A DNA stretch of 64,000 nucleotides, from NCBI GenBank assembly GCA_030824075.1, contig JAVBYJ010000081.1, positions 1-64,000 of the forward strand, read 5' to 3'. Origin of the DNA: Geothrix sp. Its GTDB lineage: Bacteria; Acidobacteriota; Holophagae; Holophagales; Holophagaceae. Positions 34,604-43,621 of this stretch are shown in pieces (positions within the stretch are counted from its first letter, which is position 1; each line of letters opens with the position of its first letter). Made by a program: the position numbers and the translations under genes. The notes beneath the pieces are model-generated. The model was not told the origin of the DNA. It ran no database searches and worked only from the letters and a program-made list of their open reading frames with translations.

Positions 34604-35554
34604 CTACCTGGGGAGGGGGGTATTTGGACTCGGAGAAGGATCTGGTAGGGAGGCATTAAGCTCGCGCAATGGCGCCGGGGGTTGCTGCCCGACCATCCGA
34701 GTCCAGACGCAAAGGGAGAACCATAAAGCAGATCTGAATCGCTCTAGGAATTGGATTCTGGCCCGGGTTCTGAGGGCTCGAAACGCAGGTGGTGCGGAAG
34801 GCTTGATCCCCAATTCGTTCGAAGCCAGCTGCAGGGCATCGGCATTCAATCGATTGGCGAGGGGGATCCAGACCTTGGCCAGGGAGGGCACGTGGCGGTT
34901 CGCAATGTGGGCAGTCACTTGACCCGTGACAACGCCAGCTTCGGCGTTCGCTCGGTTACTCATGACCCACTCCACATTGGAATTGATGCTGTCTCCAGTA
35001 CCTCCAGATGTCGCCATCATCTCAAGGACTTGCACCCTTTCCTGTTCCACGGCCCTTTCTGTTTTCTGCAGGCCCTTTTGCCGGTTCCGGATTTCCTGAT
35101 CCTCCTTAATCTGGACCTGGGACAGCGGAGAAGTGGGGACCATGCCTTGAACCGGGTTGGCGAGGCCATTCCTCACCAGGGCGCCCTGCCATTCGTCCCA
35201 GGCCTGGTGGCAAGGCCCTTCCAACTCCCGGTAGGCATCTCCACTCATGATCGAAACCAGAAAACGCAGATCCTCGCCCTGCTTCTTCTCGATCTTGAAT
35301 TCGCCTGGAAGGGTGATCCGTGCATCGGGACTGGCATACAGCCCCACAAGGGTGTGCTCCAGGTCTCTGAGTCCTTCATTCATCCCAGCACTAAGCGCCC
35401 CAAAAGCTTTGTTCGCCGCCGCCACACTTTCAGGCAAGTAGGGTAATTCGACGATTTTTCCAGAGATGATGATTTGCTGGCTGGGCATCGCGGGTTTCGT
35501 CTGAGGCTGAATCAGCACTGGATCGGAGAGAAAAAGAAGGGCCCAGGTCAGCAT
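34604..35554 (-). CDS. Orphan protein of unknown function
   Basis: A 316-residue protein I cannot assign. A short hydrophobic start (MLTWALLFLSD) could be a weak signal peptide. The middle (about 155-190) is a charged coiled-coil-like helix (KEDQEIRNRQKGLQKTERAVEQE). The C-terminus is proline-rich and low in complexity. ATG 35554 has GGGGTGA upstream. It lies beside a pseudogene and near mobile-element debris, in DNA that is less GC-rich than the core genes, so horizontal origin is likely. It is not certain that it is expressed. Confidence 0.5.
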   Translation of the reverse strand: MLTWALLFLSDPVLIQPQTKPAMPSQQIIISGKIVELPYLPESVAAANKAFGALSAGMNEGLRDLEHTLVGLYASPDARITLPGEFKIEKKQGEDLRFLVSIMSGDAYRELEGPCHQAWDEWQGALVRNGLANPVQGMVPTSPLSQVQIKEDQEIRNRQKGLQKTERAVEQERVQVLEMMATSGGTGDSINSNVEWVMSNRANAEAGVVTGQVTAHIANRHVPSLAKVWIPLANRLNADALQLASNELGIKPSAPPAFRALRTRARIQFLERFRSALWFSLCVWTRMVGQQPPAPLRELNASLPDPSPSPNTPLPR

Positions 35555-35723
35555 CAATCACCCCATGGAATATTGATGTCAAATTCGTCAAACTTCACCT
35601 TGCATTGAATCCATTCAATTTCGGGTCATTAAAGGGTCTTTCTTGAATTTTGGTAGATCGAACGCAGATCTATGCTGCGACCATCACCTATAGCTATGTC
35701 TATTGATCTTGACATATCGCGCC

Positions 35724-36284
35724 CTAACGCTCCTCGAGGATAAACCGCCTATAGTAAACCTGACCATCTGGAGCAAGTTTTAATTTAGGTCGCGAAGGCG
35801 CCATTCGCAGCTCTTTGCGCAATTCGCGTTGATAATTCCACATCCTTGTTTGAAGCATTTTGTTGAAAATGAAATGATTCTCAGTAATCGGAAGCACCAA
35901 ATTCTGTCGGCTGATTTCGAGCAGGCAATACATCATGGAACCGACCCAAGGCTCCATCGAATCCAGATGGAGCTTCATGAGTTTCGATTGGATCGAAATC
36001 ACAAACAAATAGCCTTTTGGCCCGACTTGGATATCAATGGCACCAAAGGATTTTTCCGCCATCGATTTGAATACCAACCTAGAATTCGGCTGTTCCCTAG
36101 CAAAATCAGCCAAGAGAATTCGGAACGATGCAGAGTCTTTATAAAGCCTGACCATGGCCCTTAGAACCACAGGGTCGGATTGAGGGTCGATGCTATTAGA
36201 GATGAGTGCGTCCAGATCACTCATTTGAGCTTTGCCTATTACGGCTGGTGGAAGGCTTGCCCAGGGAACTGTCAGTGGAAGCAT
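35724..36284 (-). CDS. Orphan protein of unknown function in AT-richer DNA
   Basis: A 186-residue protein with no recognised domain. Segments such as ARIL-like hydrophobic runs (GYLFVISIQSKLMKLHL, SMMYCLLEISRQNLVLPI) suggest a soluble mixed alpha/beta fold, and the C-terminus is basic (RELRKELRMAPSRPKLK). ATG 36284 is chosen over TTG 36293. Codon use is clearly more A/T-rich than in flanking core genes. Together with the orphan at 34.6-35.6 kb and the broken IS to the right, this suggests a recently acquired, poorly ameliorated segment. Confidence 0.5.
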   Translation of the reverse strand: MLPLTVPWASLPPAVIGKAQMSDLDALISNSIDPQSDPVVLRAMVRLYKDSASFRILLADFAREQPNSRLVFKSMAEKSFGAIDIQVGPKGYLFVISIQSKLMKLHLDSMEPWVGSMMYCLLEISRQNLVLPITENHFIFNKMLQTRMWNYQRELRKELRMAPSRPKLKLAPDGQVYYRRFILEER

Positions 36285-36621
36285 GGGAACCAATCGGAGA
36301 AAACACCGGAGTTATCCTGGTGTGTCATCAGGGCCATCTATATTCTACCATTCATTTAAGGTAGAAGATTATCCGTAAATAGTGTGGATAGGGAGTTCAA
36401 GGGCCCCATTTTGATTCTTTGGTGGAGTGAGTTTCCAGAAGTGCGGAGAGATTCTGGCCAAAGTCGGGTCCTAACTGGATGCCGTTTGGAGTGTTTCGGG
36501 GCTATTGGGTTTTGGCATTGAGATTTCAAGAATGCTGACCCCACGATGCGCCAAGGCGATGCTAGGGTCAAGCATGTCCCTGGTCTGGAGCGCCTGTGTT
36601 TTTTGGGGGGCCGGACCTCTT
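36285..36621. other. Gap between the orphan gene and the IS91 remnant
   Basis: About 340 bases with no supported gene. The right part should include the end of the IS91-type element beyond the transposase stop, but I cannot fix the boundary because IS91 elements lack inverted repeats and target duplications. A T-run followed by a G-run (36598-36610) is conspicuous but not folded into a hairpin. Confidence 0.45.
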
Positions 36622-37487
36622 TCAGGGCGGCTGTTCCTTCCGACTGAGGCAGTCGAGGATTGCGGCAATCACCTTTGGCTGCTGGATCACCGCAATGCGC
36701 TGCATGCGTGAATCGCAGCGTGGGCAGGCCATGACATCGATGGCAAAGGCCTTGAGCCGGCGTTGCGCCCAGGACACCCAGCGCCGCCGGATGATCCTGC
36801 TATTTCGCGTTTCGGTGTACGCCACGCTGTGACCGCAGGGATCGAGTTTGGAATCATCAGGGGCCTCTGGCACGACCTGTTTGCGCAATCGGGCATTCGG
36901 TGCGATTACACCGAAGTAATGCACCAAGTGCATCCTCGGCGGCGGCATGAGCGCCGAAAGCCGCGCTACCTATTCCTCTCCACTGAAGAAGATCACACGA
37001 GTGCCATCGGGCCAGGGCATTTTCAGCTCAAAGGTGTACTTCCCATCCGTGGTTTCGTGCCGTCGGCCCTTCGCAAGGGGAGGGCGTAGCAGGTAGCGGC
37101 AAGGACGCTCTCGGTGGAACCGGTCATGCGCCGCCACACGCACTTCGGCGTCCAGCACGAAATAGAGGGCCATCCCTGCCCGCTCCACTTGATCGGGTAC
37201 CCATTGCCGTGCGTCCTTCAGGCGCACAGGCTTGGCCCCAGCTGAACCGAAGACCAGCGTTCCCGAAATCGAAGCCTTTGCCATTCCGGCCAGGGATTCG
37301 CTGCGCTGGGCCAAGGTATCTTCGGTTTCATCCAGATCGTCCCGCCAGATGTGACGGCGGCGCAGTAGGGCAAGCACGGCTTCTGCGATGCGGCCTGCAA
37401 CCTTGTTCAGATCCCCCAGGCTTGGCGGGGCCAGTTCCATGAAGGCTGGGTGGCCGAAGGCATCCACGACGAAGACGCCATCGAGGA

Positions 37488-38426
37488 CTAAGTGTCGCGG
37501 CCAAGGGCGTTGTTCAGCTTAGCGGCAGGGGTAAGGCCTGCCAGGGCTGAGTGGGGTCTGTGGTGATTGTAGTGGTGGAGCCAGGCCTTGAGGGCCAGGG
37601 TTCGCTGTTCTGAGGATTCATAGGCCAGGCGATAGGCCCATTCCCGAAGGGCGGTCTGGATGAAGCGCTCGGCTTTGCCGTTGGTTTGAGGTCGATAGGG
37701 TCGAGTGAAGCTGTGTTTGATGACGTGGGCCTCGCACACATCCCGAACAGGGAATGAGTGGTAGCACTTGCCGTTATCGGTGAGGATGCGCTGAATCCGG
37801 ATGCCCTGGCTGATGTAGTGGGAAAGCGCCCTCTGGAGAAAGGCAGCAGTGGTCTCCTTCTTTTCGTCCGGGAGGATCTCGGCGTAGCTGCTCCTGGAAT
37901 GGGCATCGATGGCGATGTGCAGATGTTCCCAACCAACACCCCGGGAGCGACGCATGAAGTCGCCGTGGATCCGATGGCCCACACCCTGGATCTTGCCGAG
38001 CTTCTTGATGTCGAGATGGAGGAGGCCGCCAGGTTCGGCGATCTCGTAGCGACGGGGCGGTTCCTTCTTCTCCAGGGACGACCACTTGGCCAACCCCTTT
38101 CGACGGAGGATCAGGCCCACGGTGGACCGGGGCATGACCAGCCGACGGGCCACCTCCGTCGCCGGCAGCCGCGACCGCCGCAGATCGATGACCTTTGCGA
38201 CCACGGCTGCCTCGGTCCAGTTCGGGGCACGCCTGGGACGACTGGATCGGTCCCTCAACCCGGCGCGCCCCTCCCTCCGAAACCTGGCCAGCCACTTGTA
38301 GGCCGTCCTGACGCTGATGTGGGCCGCTTCGGCTGCCGCCTTGACCGTCAAACCCTGGCCACGGACCCGCCGCACCAATAATCCTCGACTGAACGGGCAT
38401 GTCTTTGCTGAACGGTGGAGGTTCAT
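37488..38426 (-). CDS. IS481-family transposase
   Basis: A 312-residue DDE transposase. An N-terminal helix-turn-helix (GLTVKAAAEAAHISVRTAYKW) and a second DNA-binding domain precede the rve/integrase core. Core acidic residues are visible in LLHLDIKKLGKI, the central IQRILTDNGKCYHS and RPYRPQTNGKAERFIQTAL, with HHYNHHRPHSAL at the end. It is intact. ATG 38426 has AGGAGA upstream. The stop codon TAG (37488-37490) is not inside the element: it is formed by the target-site duplication, so the reading frame depends on the insertion site. Confidence 0.9.
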   Translation of the reverse strand: MNLHRSAKTCPFSRGLLVRRVRGQGLTVKAAAEAAHISVRTAYKWLARFRREGRAGLRDRSSRPRRAPNWTEAAVVAKVIDLRRSRLPATEVARRLVMPRSTVGLILRRKGLAKWSSLEKKEPPRRYEIAEPGGLLHLDIKKLGKIQGVGHRIHGDFMRRSRGVGWEHLHIAIDAHSRSSYAEILPDEKKETTAAFLQRALSHYISQGIRIQRILTDNGKCYHSFPVRDVCEAHVIKHSFTRPYRPQTNGKAERFIQTALREWAYRLAYESSEQRTLALKAWLHHYNHHRPHSALAGLTPAAKLNNALGRDT

Positions 38427-38509
38427 CCGGGCTGTCTCCTCGAAAGCTGGTGTGTGGTAACAACAGCTTCCCAGCTCAGCCCGGATGAACAACCTCTATG
38501 GCAGGTACA
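37493..38509 (-). mobile_element. IS481-family insertion sequence inserted in the IS91 transposase
   Basis: A 1,017-bp element with related ends: TGTCGCGGCCA at the left and, on the opposite strand, TGTACCTGCCA at the right. It is flanked by ACTAAG (37487-37492) and ACTTAG (38510-38515), a 6-bp target duplication with one mismatch. Removing the element and one duplicate restores the IS91 transposase frame (HFHA followed by LVLDGVF). The CTAG-like target and 6-bp duplication suit IS481 elements. It carries one full-length transposase gene and looks recent. Confidence 0.85.
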
Positions 38510-39252
38510 ACTTAGGCATGGAAATGGATGTTCAGGTTCAATGCTGAACCAAACCGCTGAACGGCCAGCATGGCACCGAGCTGCGCCTGGCGAGTGGATA
38601 TCAGCGCCATGGCCCGCCGGGCCCACAGGCGCTGGTAACGGAATACCTCCTGCATAGCCGCCTTCGCCACGGCACGACAAAGCTTTCCGTCATACGCAAG
38701 CAGGTGTCGCAAAACCTTCGGCAGGCTGAGCACCCACTGGCGCAAAGGCACCGGTGGTAAAACCTGCTCGCACAGCCACGCGGCGCCTTCTTCCATTCTT
38801 CTACCGCCACAAGAAGGGCAGAAGCCCCGCCCCTTGCAGGAGAAGGGCACGAGCCGATCATGGCCGCAGCCCGCGCAGTGGATGCGCAGGAAGCCTTCCC
38901 GCAGGTCCCCGCAGCGTAAGTACGCCTCGAATTCCCGCACCACGAAGGACGGCAGAGGCCTGCCGTGCGCTTCGCAGAAGACCCGCACCCGGGCCAGTGA
39001 TCCTCCACGCAGGGATGAAGAAGGGCCTGATCGAAGGCACGCGGTTGGTAGGGCCGGGCACAGAACATGTTCAGAATTTTCTTTTTTATCGTCTTAATCA
39101 ATAGAATGCCCAACCCCCTCGACAAACCCAGCAACTGCAAGGTCTGAAACAGATTGAACTGGCGATGAGGGCCCCTTCGGGCCGCGCAGACCTCCGGCCA
39201 CACCCTCCGGCGATCACAAGGGGCGATCAGGCAGACCCGGTAGGCTGGAAGG

Positions 39253-41721
39253 GTGCTGACGCCTCTCCCCATTGACCCCCTGCTGCTGCGGCTTGTGGAA
39301 AGCCTGCGGGGAAATCCCAACCTTGTGCTCCAGGCGGACCCCGGCGCCGGCAAGACCACCCGGGTGCCTCCCGCGCTTCTGGCCTCCGGGCTGCTGGGCG
39401 ACGGTGAATGCTGGATTCTGGAGCCGCGCCGGCTGGCGGCTCGGCTGGCTGCCAGCCGCGTGGCCGACGAGCTGGGCGAGCCGCTGGGCCAGCGGGCGGG
39501 TTACGCGGTGCGCTTTGAGCAGAAGGTGTCCAAAGCCACGCGCCTGCGCTTCGTCACCGAAGGGCTGCTGCTGCGCCGCCTGCATGGCGACCCCCAGCTG
39601 CGCGGCATTGCCGCCGTGGTGCTGGACGAGTTCCACGAGCGCCATCTGCATACGGACCTTGCCATCACGCTCCTGCGGCGGCTCCAACAAATTTCCCGGC
39701 CGGATCTGAAGCTGCTGGTCATGTCCGCCACCCTGGATCCCGGCCCCGTGGCAACCTACCTCGACGCACCGGTGATGCAGAGCGAAGGTCGCGTCTTCCC
39801 CGTGGACACGGCCTTCCTGCCCCGGCCCGACGACCGGCCCATCGAGCAGCAGGTGGCCGACGCCCTGGAACGCCTTTACGGCGAGGGCCTGCGCGAGCAC
39901 ACGCTGGTCTTTCTGCCCGGCGCCGCCGAGATCCGGGCCTGCCTGAAGGGCTGTGAGGCTGTGGCCCTGCGAAGAGGCCTCAGCCTCCGGCCCCTGCACG
40001 GGGAACTGTCGCCCGAGGCTCAAACCCACGCTCTGGAGGCCACCGACACCCCCAAGGTGATCCTCAGCACCAATGTGGCGGAAAGCTCGGTGACGCTCGA
40101 TCGCATCGGCGCCGTGGTGGATTCAGGGCTGGGCCGCGAAGCCTCGCACTCCCCCTGGTCGGGTCTTTCAGGTCTGCGCACCGTGCGCATCAGCCAGGCC
40201 CGCTGCGTGCAGCGCACGGGCCGCGCGGGCCGCACGGGGCCGGGTCGGTGCCTGCGCCTCTACACCGAGGCCGACTTCGGGGCCCGTCCCGCCTTCGACA
40301 TGCCGGAACTGCAGCGGTCGGATCTTGCGGAGCCCCTCCTGAGCCTGCATGGCATGGGCATCACCGATCCCGCAGCCCTGGCCTGGTTCGAGGCGCCGCC
40401 CGCCGCGTCCATGACTGCGGCCGAAACCCTGCTGACCCGCCTGGGCGCGCTGGAGAGCGGCACCCTCAGCGCCGAGGGCCGCCGCATGGCGAGCCTGCCC
40501 CTGCACCCGCGCCTCGCACGGTTGGCCGTGACGGGCGAAGATCTCGGCATCCCGCAGCTGGCCCTGCGAGCGGCGGCCCTGCTGGAAACCGGTAGTCTTT
40601 CCGCACGGCAGGGTCTGGACCGAGCGCCCATGAAAACGGGCCACGGCGTGGATTCGGACCTGCTGCTGCGCCTGGACCAGTTCGAGGAGGCCCAGGCCGC
40701 GGGCTTCGGTGCAGGCGCCTGCCGGGCCGCAGGGCTGGAGGTCTCGGCCCTTCACCGGGCGCGGCGGGCGGTGCAATCCCTCTCACGGTTCCTGCCTTCG
40801 CCGGCCGAACCGGCGGACGCGGAATCGCGCCTGCTGAAGGCCTTGCTCTGGGCCTACCCTGATCGCGTGGGCCAGCTGTCCGCCAACGGCACCTGTGCCT
40901 TCGCCGGAGGCGGTGGCGCGAAGCTGGATCCCGCCAGCCGCGTGCGGCGACCGGGGCTGATCCTGGCTTTGGAAGCCGACGCCGTGAAGCAGGGCACGGG
41001 GGGCCAGACACTGATCCGCCTGGCCTCCCGCTGCGAGGCGGACTGGCTGCTGGATGCCTTCCCGGAGCGGTTGGAAGATGTGGATGAGGTGGCCTTCAAC
41101 GCCTCGGCGGGCCGGGTGGAACGGCGTTCCGAAATCCGCTACGACGGCCTGTCCCTCGACGCCAGCCGCGGCCCCGCGGATCCGGCGGATCCCCGCGTGG
41201 CGACCCTGCTGGCCGAGGCCCTGCGCGAGCGCCCCCTGGATGAGGTTCCCGCGCGGTACCTGGCCCGCCTGACCTTCCTGCGGAGGCACCGGCCGGAGCT
41301 CGGCCTTCCAGAGGACCTGGTGGGGCCCCTGCTGGCCGGAGCCTGCGTTGGCCGAACGACCCTGCGCGAGGTCCAGGACGTGGATTGGCCCGCGGCCCTC
41401 CGCCAGGCTTTTCCCACCGAAACCCTGCGCCTGCTGGACGCCTGGGCCCCGGAGGCCATCCAGCTGCCCAAGGGCCGGCCCACAAAAGTCCACTACGAGG
41501 ACGATCCGCCCTGGATCGCCTCCCGGCTCCAGGATTTCTGGGGACTGAAGAAGAGCCCGAGCGTGGCCGGGGGCGTCGTGCCGCTGGTGCTGCACCTGCT
41601 GGCGCCGAACATGCGGGCCCTGCAGGTCACCACCGACCTCGCCGGTTTCTGGGAACGGGTCTACAAGGACCTGCGCCCCACCCTGTCGCGGCGGTATCCG
41701 AAGCATCATTGGCCAGAGTAA
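39253..41721 (+). CDS. hrpB: ATP-dependent helicase HrpB
   Basis: An 822-residue DEAH-box helicase: Walker A DPGAGKTTRVP near residue 31, DEFHERH as the DExH motif near residue 120, MSATLD (motif III), then the helicase C domain with STNVAESSVTLDRI and QRTGRAGRTGPG (motif VI). The HrpB-specific C-terminus follows (YPDRVGQLSANGTCAFAGGGG; LPKGRPTKVHYEDDPPWIASRLQDFWG). The cellular role of HrpB is poorly known despite wide distribution. The start GTG 39253 gives the usual N-terminus; GGAAGG lies unusually close to it. It begins about 180 bases after the IS91 remnant, at the return to core DNA. Confidence 0.93.
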   Translation: MLTPLPIDPLLLRLVESLRGNPNLVLQADPGAGKTTRVPPALLASGLLGDGECWILEPRRLAARLAASRVADELGEPLGQRAGYAVRFEQKVSKATRLRFVTEGLLLRRLHGDPQLRGIAAVVLDEFHERHLHTDLAITLLRRLQQISRPDLKLLVMSATLDPGPVATYLDAPVMQSEGRVFPVDTAFLPRPDDRPIEQQVADALERLYGEGLREHTLVFLPGAAEIRACLKGCEAVALRRGLSLRPLHGELSPEAQTHALEATDTPKVILSTNVAESSVTLDRIGAVVDSGLGREASHSPWSGLSGLRTVRISQARCVQRTGRAGRTGPGRCLRLYTEADFGARPAFDMPELQRSDLAEPLLSLHGMGITDPAALAWFEAPPAASMTAAETLLTRLGALESGTLSAEGRRMASLPLHPRLARLAVTGEDLGIPQLALRAAALLETGSLSARQGLDRAPMKTGHGVDSDLLLRLDQFEEAQAAGFGAGACRAAGLEVSALHRARRAVQSLSRFLPSPAEPADAESRLLKALLWAYPDRVGQLSANGTCAFAGGGGAKLDPASRVRRPGLILALEADAVKQGTGGQTLIRLASRCEADWLLDAFPERLEDVDEVAFNASAGRVERRSEIRYDGLSLDASRGPADPADPRVATLLAEALRERPLDEVPARYLARLTFLRRHRPELGLPEDLVGPLLAGACVGRTTLREVQDVDWPAALRQAFPTETLRLLDAWAPEAIQLPKGRPTKVHYEDDPPWIASRLQDFWGLKKSPSVAGGVVPLVLHLLAPNMRALQVTTDLAGFWERVYKDLRPTLSRRYPKHHWPE

Positions 41722-41751
41722 GCCGCCCGCCCCCGCGCTACCCTTTTCCCC

Positions 41752-42237
41752 ATGTTGACCTTCCGTCCCATCCGCCCCGAGGACGACGCCGCTGTGGCTG
41801 CCCTCATCCGCCAGGTCATGCCGGAATTCGGAGCCGACGGACCGGGCTTCGCCCTCCACGATCCCGAGGTGGATCACATGAGCGCGGCCTACGCCGTGCC
41901 TGGCGCCGCCTATTTCGTGGTGGAGGACGCGGCGAGCCGGCTGGTCGGCGGGGGCGGCATCGCGGCCCTCGAAGGGGGCGAGGCCGGCGTCTGCGAGCTC
42001 CGCAAAATGTATTTCGCACCGGAAGCCCGAGGGAAAGGCATGGGCGAGACCCTCTTGCGCCATTGCCTGGCGGTGGCAAAGGACCTGGGCTATCGGACCT
42101 GCTACCTGGAGACCCTGACAGGCATGGACCAGGCCCTGAAACTGTACGGAAAGGTGGGCTTCCGGCCCCTCTGCGCTCCCATGGGACACACCGGCCACGG
42201 TGGCTGCGACCACTGGTTCGCCCGGGAGCTCCCGTGA
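41752..42237 (+). CDS. GNAT-family N-acetyltransferase
   Basis: A 161-residue acetyltransferase: strand/helix start MLTFRPIRPEDDAAVAALI, then the acetyl-CoA pyrophosphate loop EARGKGMGETLLRHCLAVAKDLG at about residues 95-118 (R/Q-x-x-G-x-G/A), ending with YGKVGFRPLCAPMGHTGH. The acceptor cannot be read; the closing HTGHGGCDHWF resembles relatives annotated as general amino-acid or small-molecule acetyltransferases. It lies 30 bases after hrpB and 55 bases before acpS on the same strand. Confidence 0.87.
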   Translation: MLTFRPIRPEDDAAVAALIRQVMPEFGADGPGFALHDPEVDHMSAAYAVPGAAYFVVEDAASRLVGGGGIAALEGGEAGVCELRKMYFAPEARGKGMGETLLRHCLAVAKDLGYRTCYLETLTGMDQALKLYGKVGFRPLCAPMGHTGHGGCDHWFARELP

Positions 42238-42292
42238 CCACCTTCGGTTTTCGGTTTTTATCCCCCAGTCCGGCTGAGCGGCGCTGCCGGTC

Positions 42293-42688
42293 ATGCCCTT
42301 CTCACCGCCAGAGGTGACAGTGATTGTCGGACTTGGAACGGACCTCTGTCCCCCCAGCCGGTGGCGCCACCTCGTGGAGCGTTTCGGAGCGGAGAAATGC
42401 GCGAACCGCATCCTCCATCCCGAGGAGGCCGCCTACTTGCTGGGCGGGAACCGGGAGCGGCTGCCGGAACGCCTGGCAGGCCGCTGGGCCCTGCGGGAGG
42501 CCTTCGGGAAAGCCCTGGGTCTGGGCCTGGATGGATGGTCCTGGAAAGACCTGCGCTACCTGAATGGCCGGCTCTGGGCGGTGGGTAACCTCTCCAACTT
42601 GCTTTCCGACAAAGACATACGAACCCTCCATGGCTCGGTGAGCCACGATGGGGACCTGGCCCTGGCCGTGGTGGTTCTCGAGCGCTAG
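42293..42688 (+). CDS. acpS: Holo-[acyl-carrier-protein] synthase
   Basis: A phosphopantetheinyl transferase that moves the CoA-derived arm onto acyl carrier protein. Motifs in order are VGLGTDL (magnesium-binding aspartate), RILHPEEAAYLL, the core RWALREAFGKALGLG with magnesium-binding Glu, and SVSHDGDLALAVVVLE. The length is near the usual 120-130 residues. ATG 42293 lacks a clear ribosome site. GTG 42320, with GAGG five bases upstream, gives the typical VIVGLGTDL start and may be the true one. Confidence 0.85.
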   Translation: MPFSPPEVTVIVGLGTDLCPPSRWRHLVERFGAEKCANRILHPEEAAYLLGGNRERLPERLAGRWALREAFGKALGLGLDGWSWKDLRYLNGRLWAVGNLSNLLSDKDIRTLHGSVSHDGDLALAVVVLER

Positions 42689-42746
42689 GGGTCGGAAATT
42701 CAAGACGTCCATCCTCTGACCGATCCCGGAAGTAGGATGACCCCAG

Positions 42747-43604
42747 ATGGATCCCCTTCAGGCCAAGCAACAGATGACCCTCGCCGAGTTCCGGAGCCTC
42801 CGGGACTTCATCTATGCCAAGTCGGGAATCTTCTTCAGCGAATCCAAGCAGTACTTCCTGGAAAACCGGCTGAGCAAGCGGATCGCCGAGTTGAAGCTGC
42901 GGAGCTACGCCGACTACCTATCCCTGCTGCAGGGAAGCCAGGGCGCGGCTGAACTGAAGCGGCTCTTCGTCGAGATCACCACCAACGAAACGAGTTTCTG
43001 GCGCAACCCGCCCCAGATCGAGGCCTTCCAGAACATCGTGCTGCCCGACGCCGCCAAGCAGGCCCGGGAGCGGGGCCAGAGCCGCCTGCGCATCTGGTCA
43101 GCCGCTTGTTCCAGCGGCGAGGAGCCCTACACCCTGGCCATGATCTGCCAGGACCTCAAGGACACGGTGCTGCGGGGCTTCTCGGTGGAGATCCTGGGCA
43201 CGGACATCAGCGAAAAGGTGCTGGCCCAGGCCCAGGACGGCGTCTACAACAGCTACACCCTGCGGAACCTGACGCCGGATCAGCTCCAGCGCCACTTCAT
43301 TCCGCTGGGGAAGGACCTTTTCCAGGTCAAACCAGAAGTCCAGCGGCTCACCAGCCTCCGGAACTTCAACCTGGTGGACTACCCGGCCTATCGCCAGCTG
43401 GGGACCTTCGACATCATTTTCTGTCGCAACGTGCTCATCTACTTCGACGAGAACGTGAAAACCCAAGTATTGAAGGGGTTCCACGGTCAGCTCCATCCCA
43501 AGGCCTACCTCCTGGTGGGACACAGCGAAAGCATCCATTCTTTCAACACCGGTTTTGAATTGCTGCACTTCAGCAAGGCCATGGGATACCGGAAGAGGAA
43601 CTGA
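42747..43604 (+). CDS. cheR: CheR-type protein-glutamate methyltransferase
   Basis: A 285-residue SAM-dependent methyltransferase that modifies glutamates on chemoreceptors. The N-terminal helical domain (LAEFRSLRDFIYAKSGIFF) is followed by NETSFWRNPPQIEAF. The SAM motif is IWSAACSSGEEPYTLAM, then GTDISEKVLAQAQDGVYN and the late FDIIFCRNVLIYFDE, the classical CheR set. No TPR tail is present. It opens a seven- to eight-gene run that includes two HDOD proteins and CheB. No CheA, CheW or receptor gene is present, so these must be elsewhere. Confidence 0.93.
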   Translation: MDPLQAKQQMTLAEFRSLRDFIYAKSGIFFSESKQYFLENRLSKRIAELKLRSYADYLSLLQGSQGAAELKRLFVEITTNETSFWRNPPQIEAFQNIVLPDAAKQARERGQSRLRIWSAACSSGEEPYTLAMICQDLKDTVLRGFSVEILGTDISEKVLAQAQDGVYNSYTLRNLTPDQLQRHFIPLGKDLFQVKPEVQRLTSLRNFNLVDYPAYRQLGTFDIIFCRNVLIYFDENVKTQVLKGFHGQLHPKAYLLVGHSESIHSFNTGFELLHFSKAMGYRKRN

Positions 43605-43621
43605 CCCGTCGGGAGCGAAAC

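Larger units (their letters stand above)
36622..39068 (-). pseudogene. IS91-family (Y2-type) transposase, broken three times
   Basis: Read from ATG 39068, the order is NMFCARPYQPRAFDQALLHP, the zinc-binding N-terminus (GFLRIHCAGCGHDR, CKGRGFCPSCGGRR), RFGSALNLNIHFHA, then after an inserted IS the continuation LDGVFVVDAFGHPAF, CRYLLRPPLAKGR, and the C-terminus LVHYFGVIAPNARLR ... IDVMACPRCDSRM. This is the IS801/IS1294-like transposase layout. Lesions: a frameshift near 38992 (between HWPG and RVFCEAHGR), the IS481-type insertion at 37493-38509, and an in-frame TAG at 36970-36972. The element cannot move by itself. Its outer boundaries are not defined. Confidence 0.85.

Noticed and set aside
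40783..42411. A 542-codon frame antisense to hrpB and the GNAT gene
   Set aside because: It spans two real genes on the other strand and has Gly/Gln/His-rich shadow composition.
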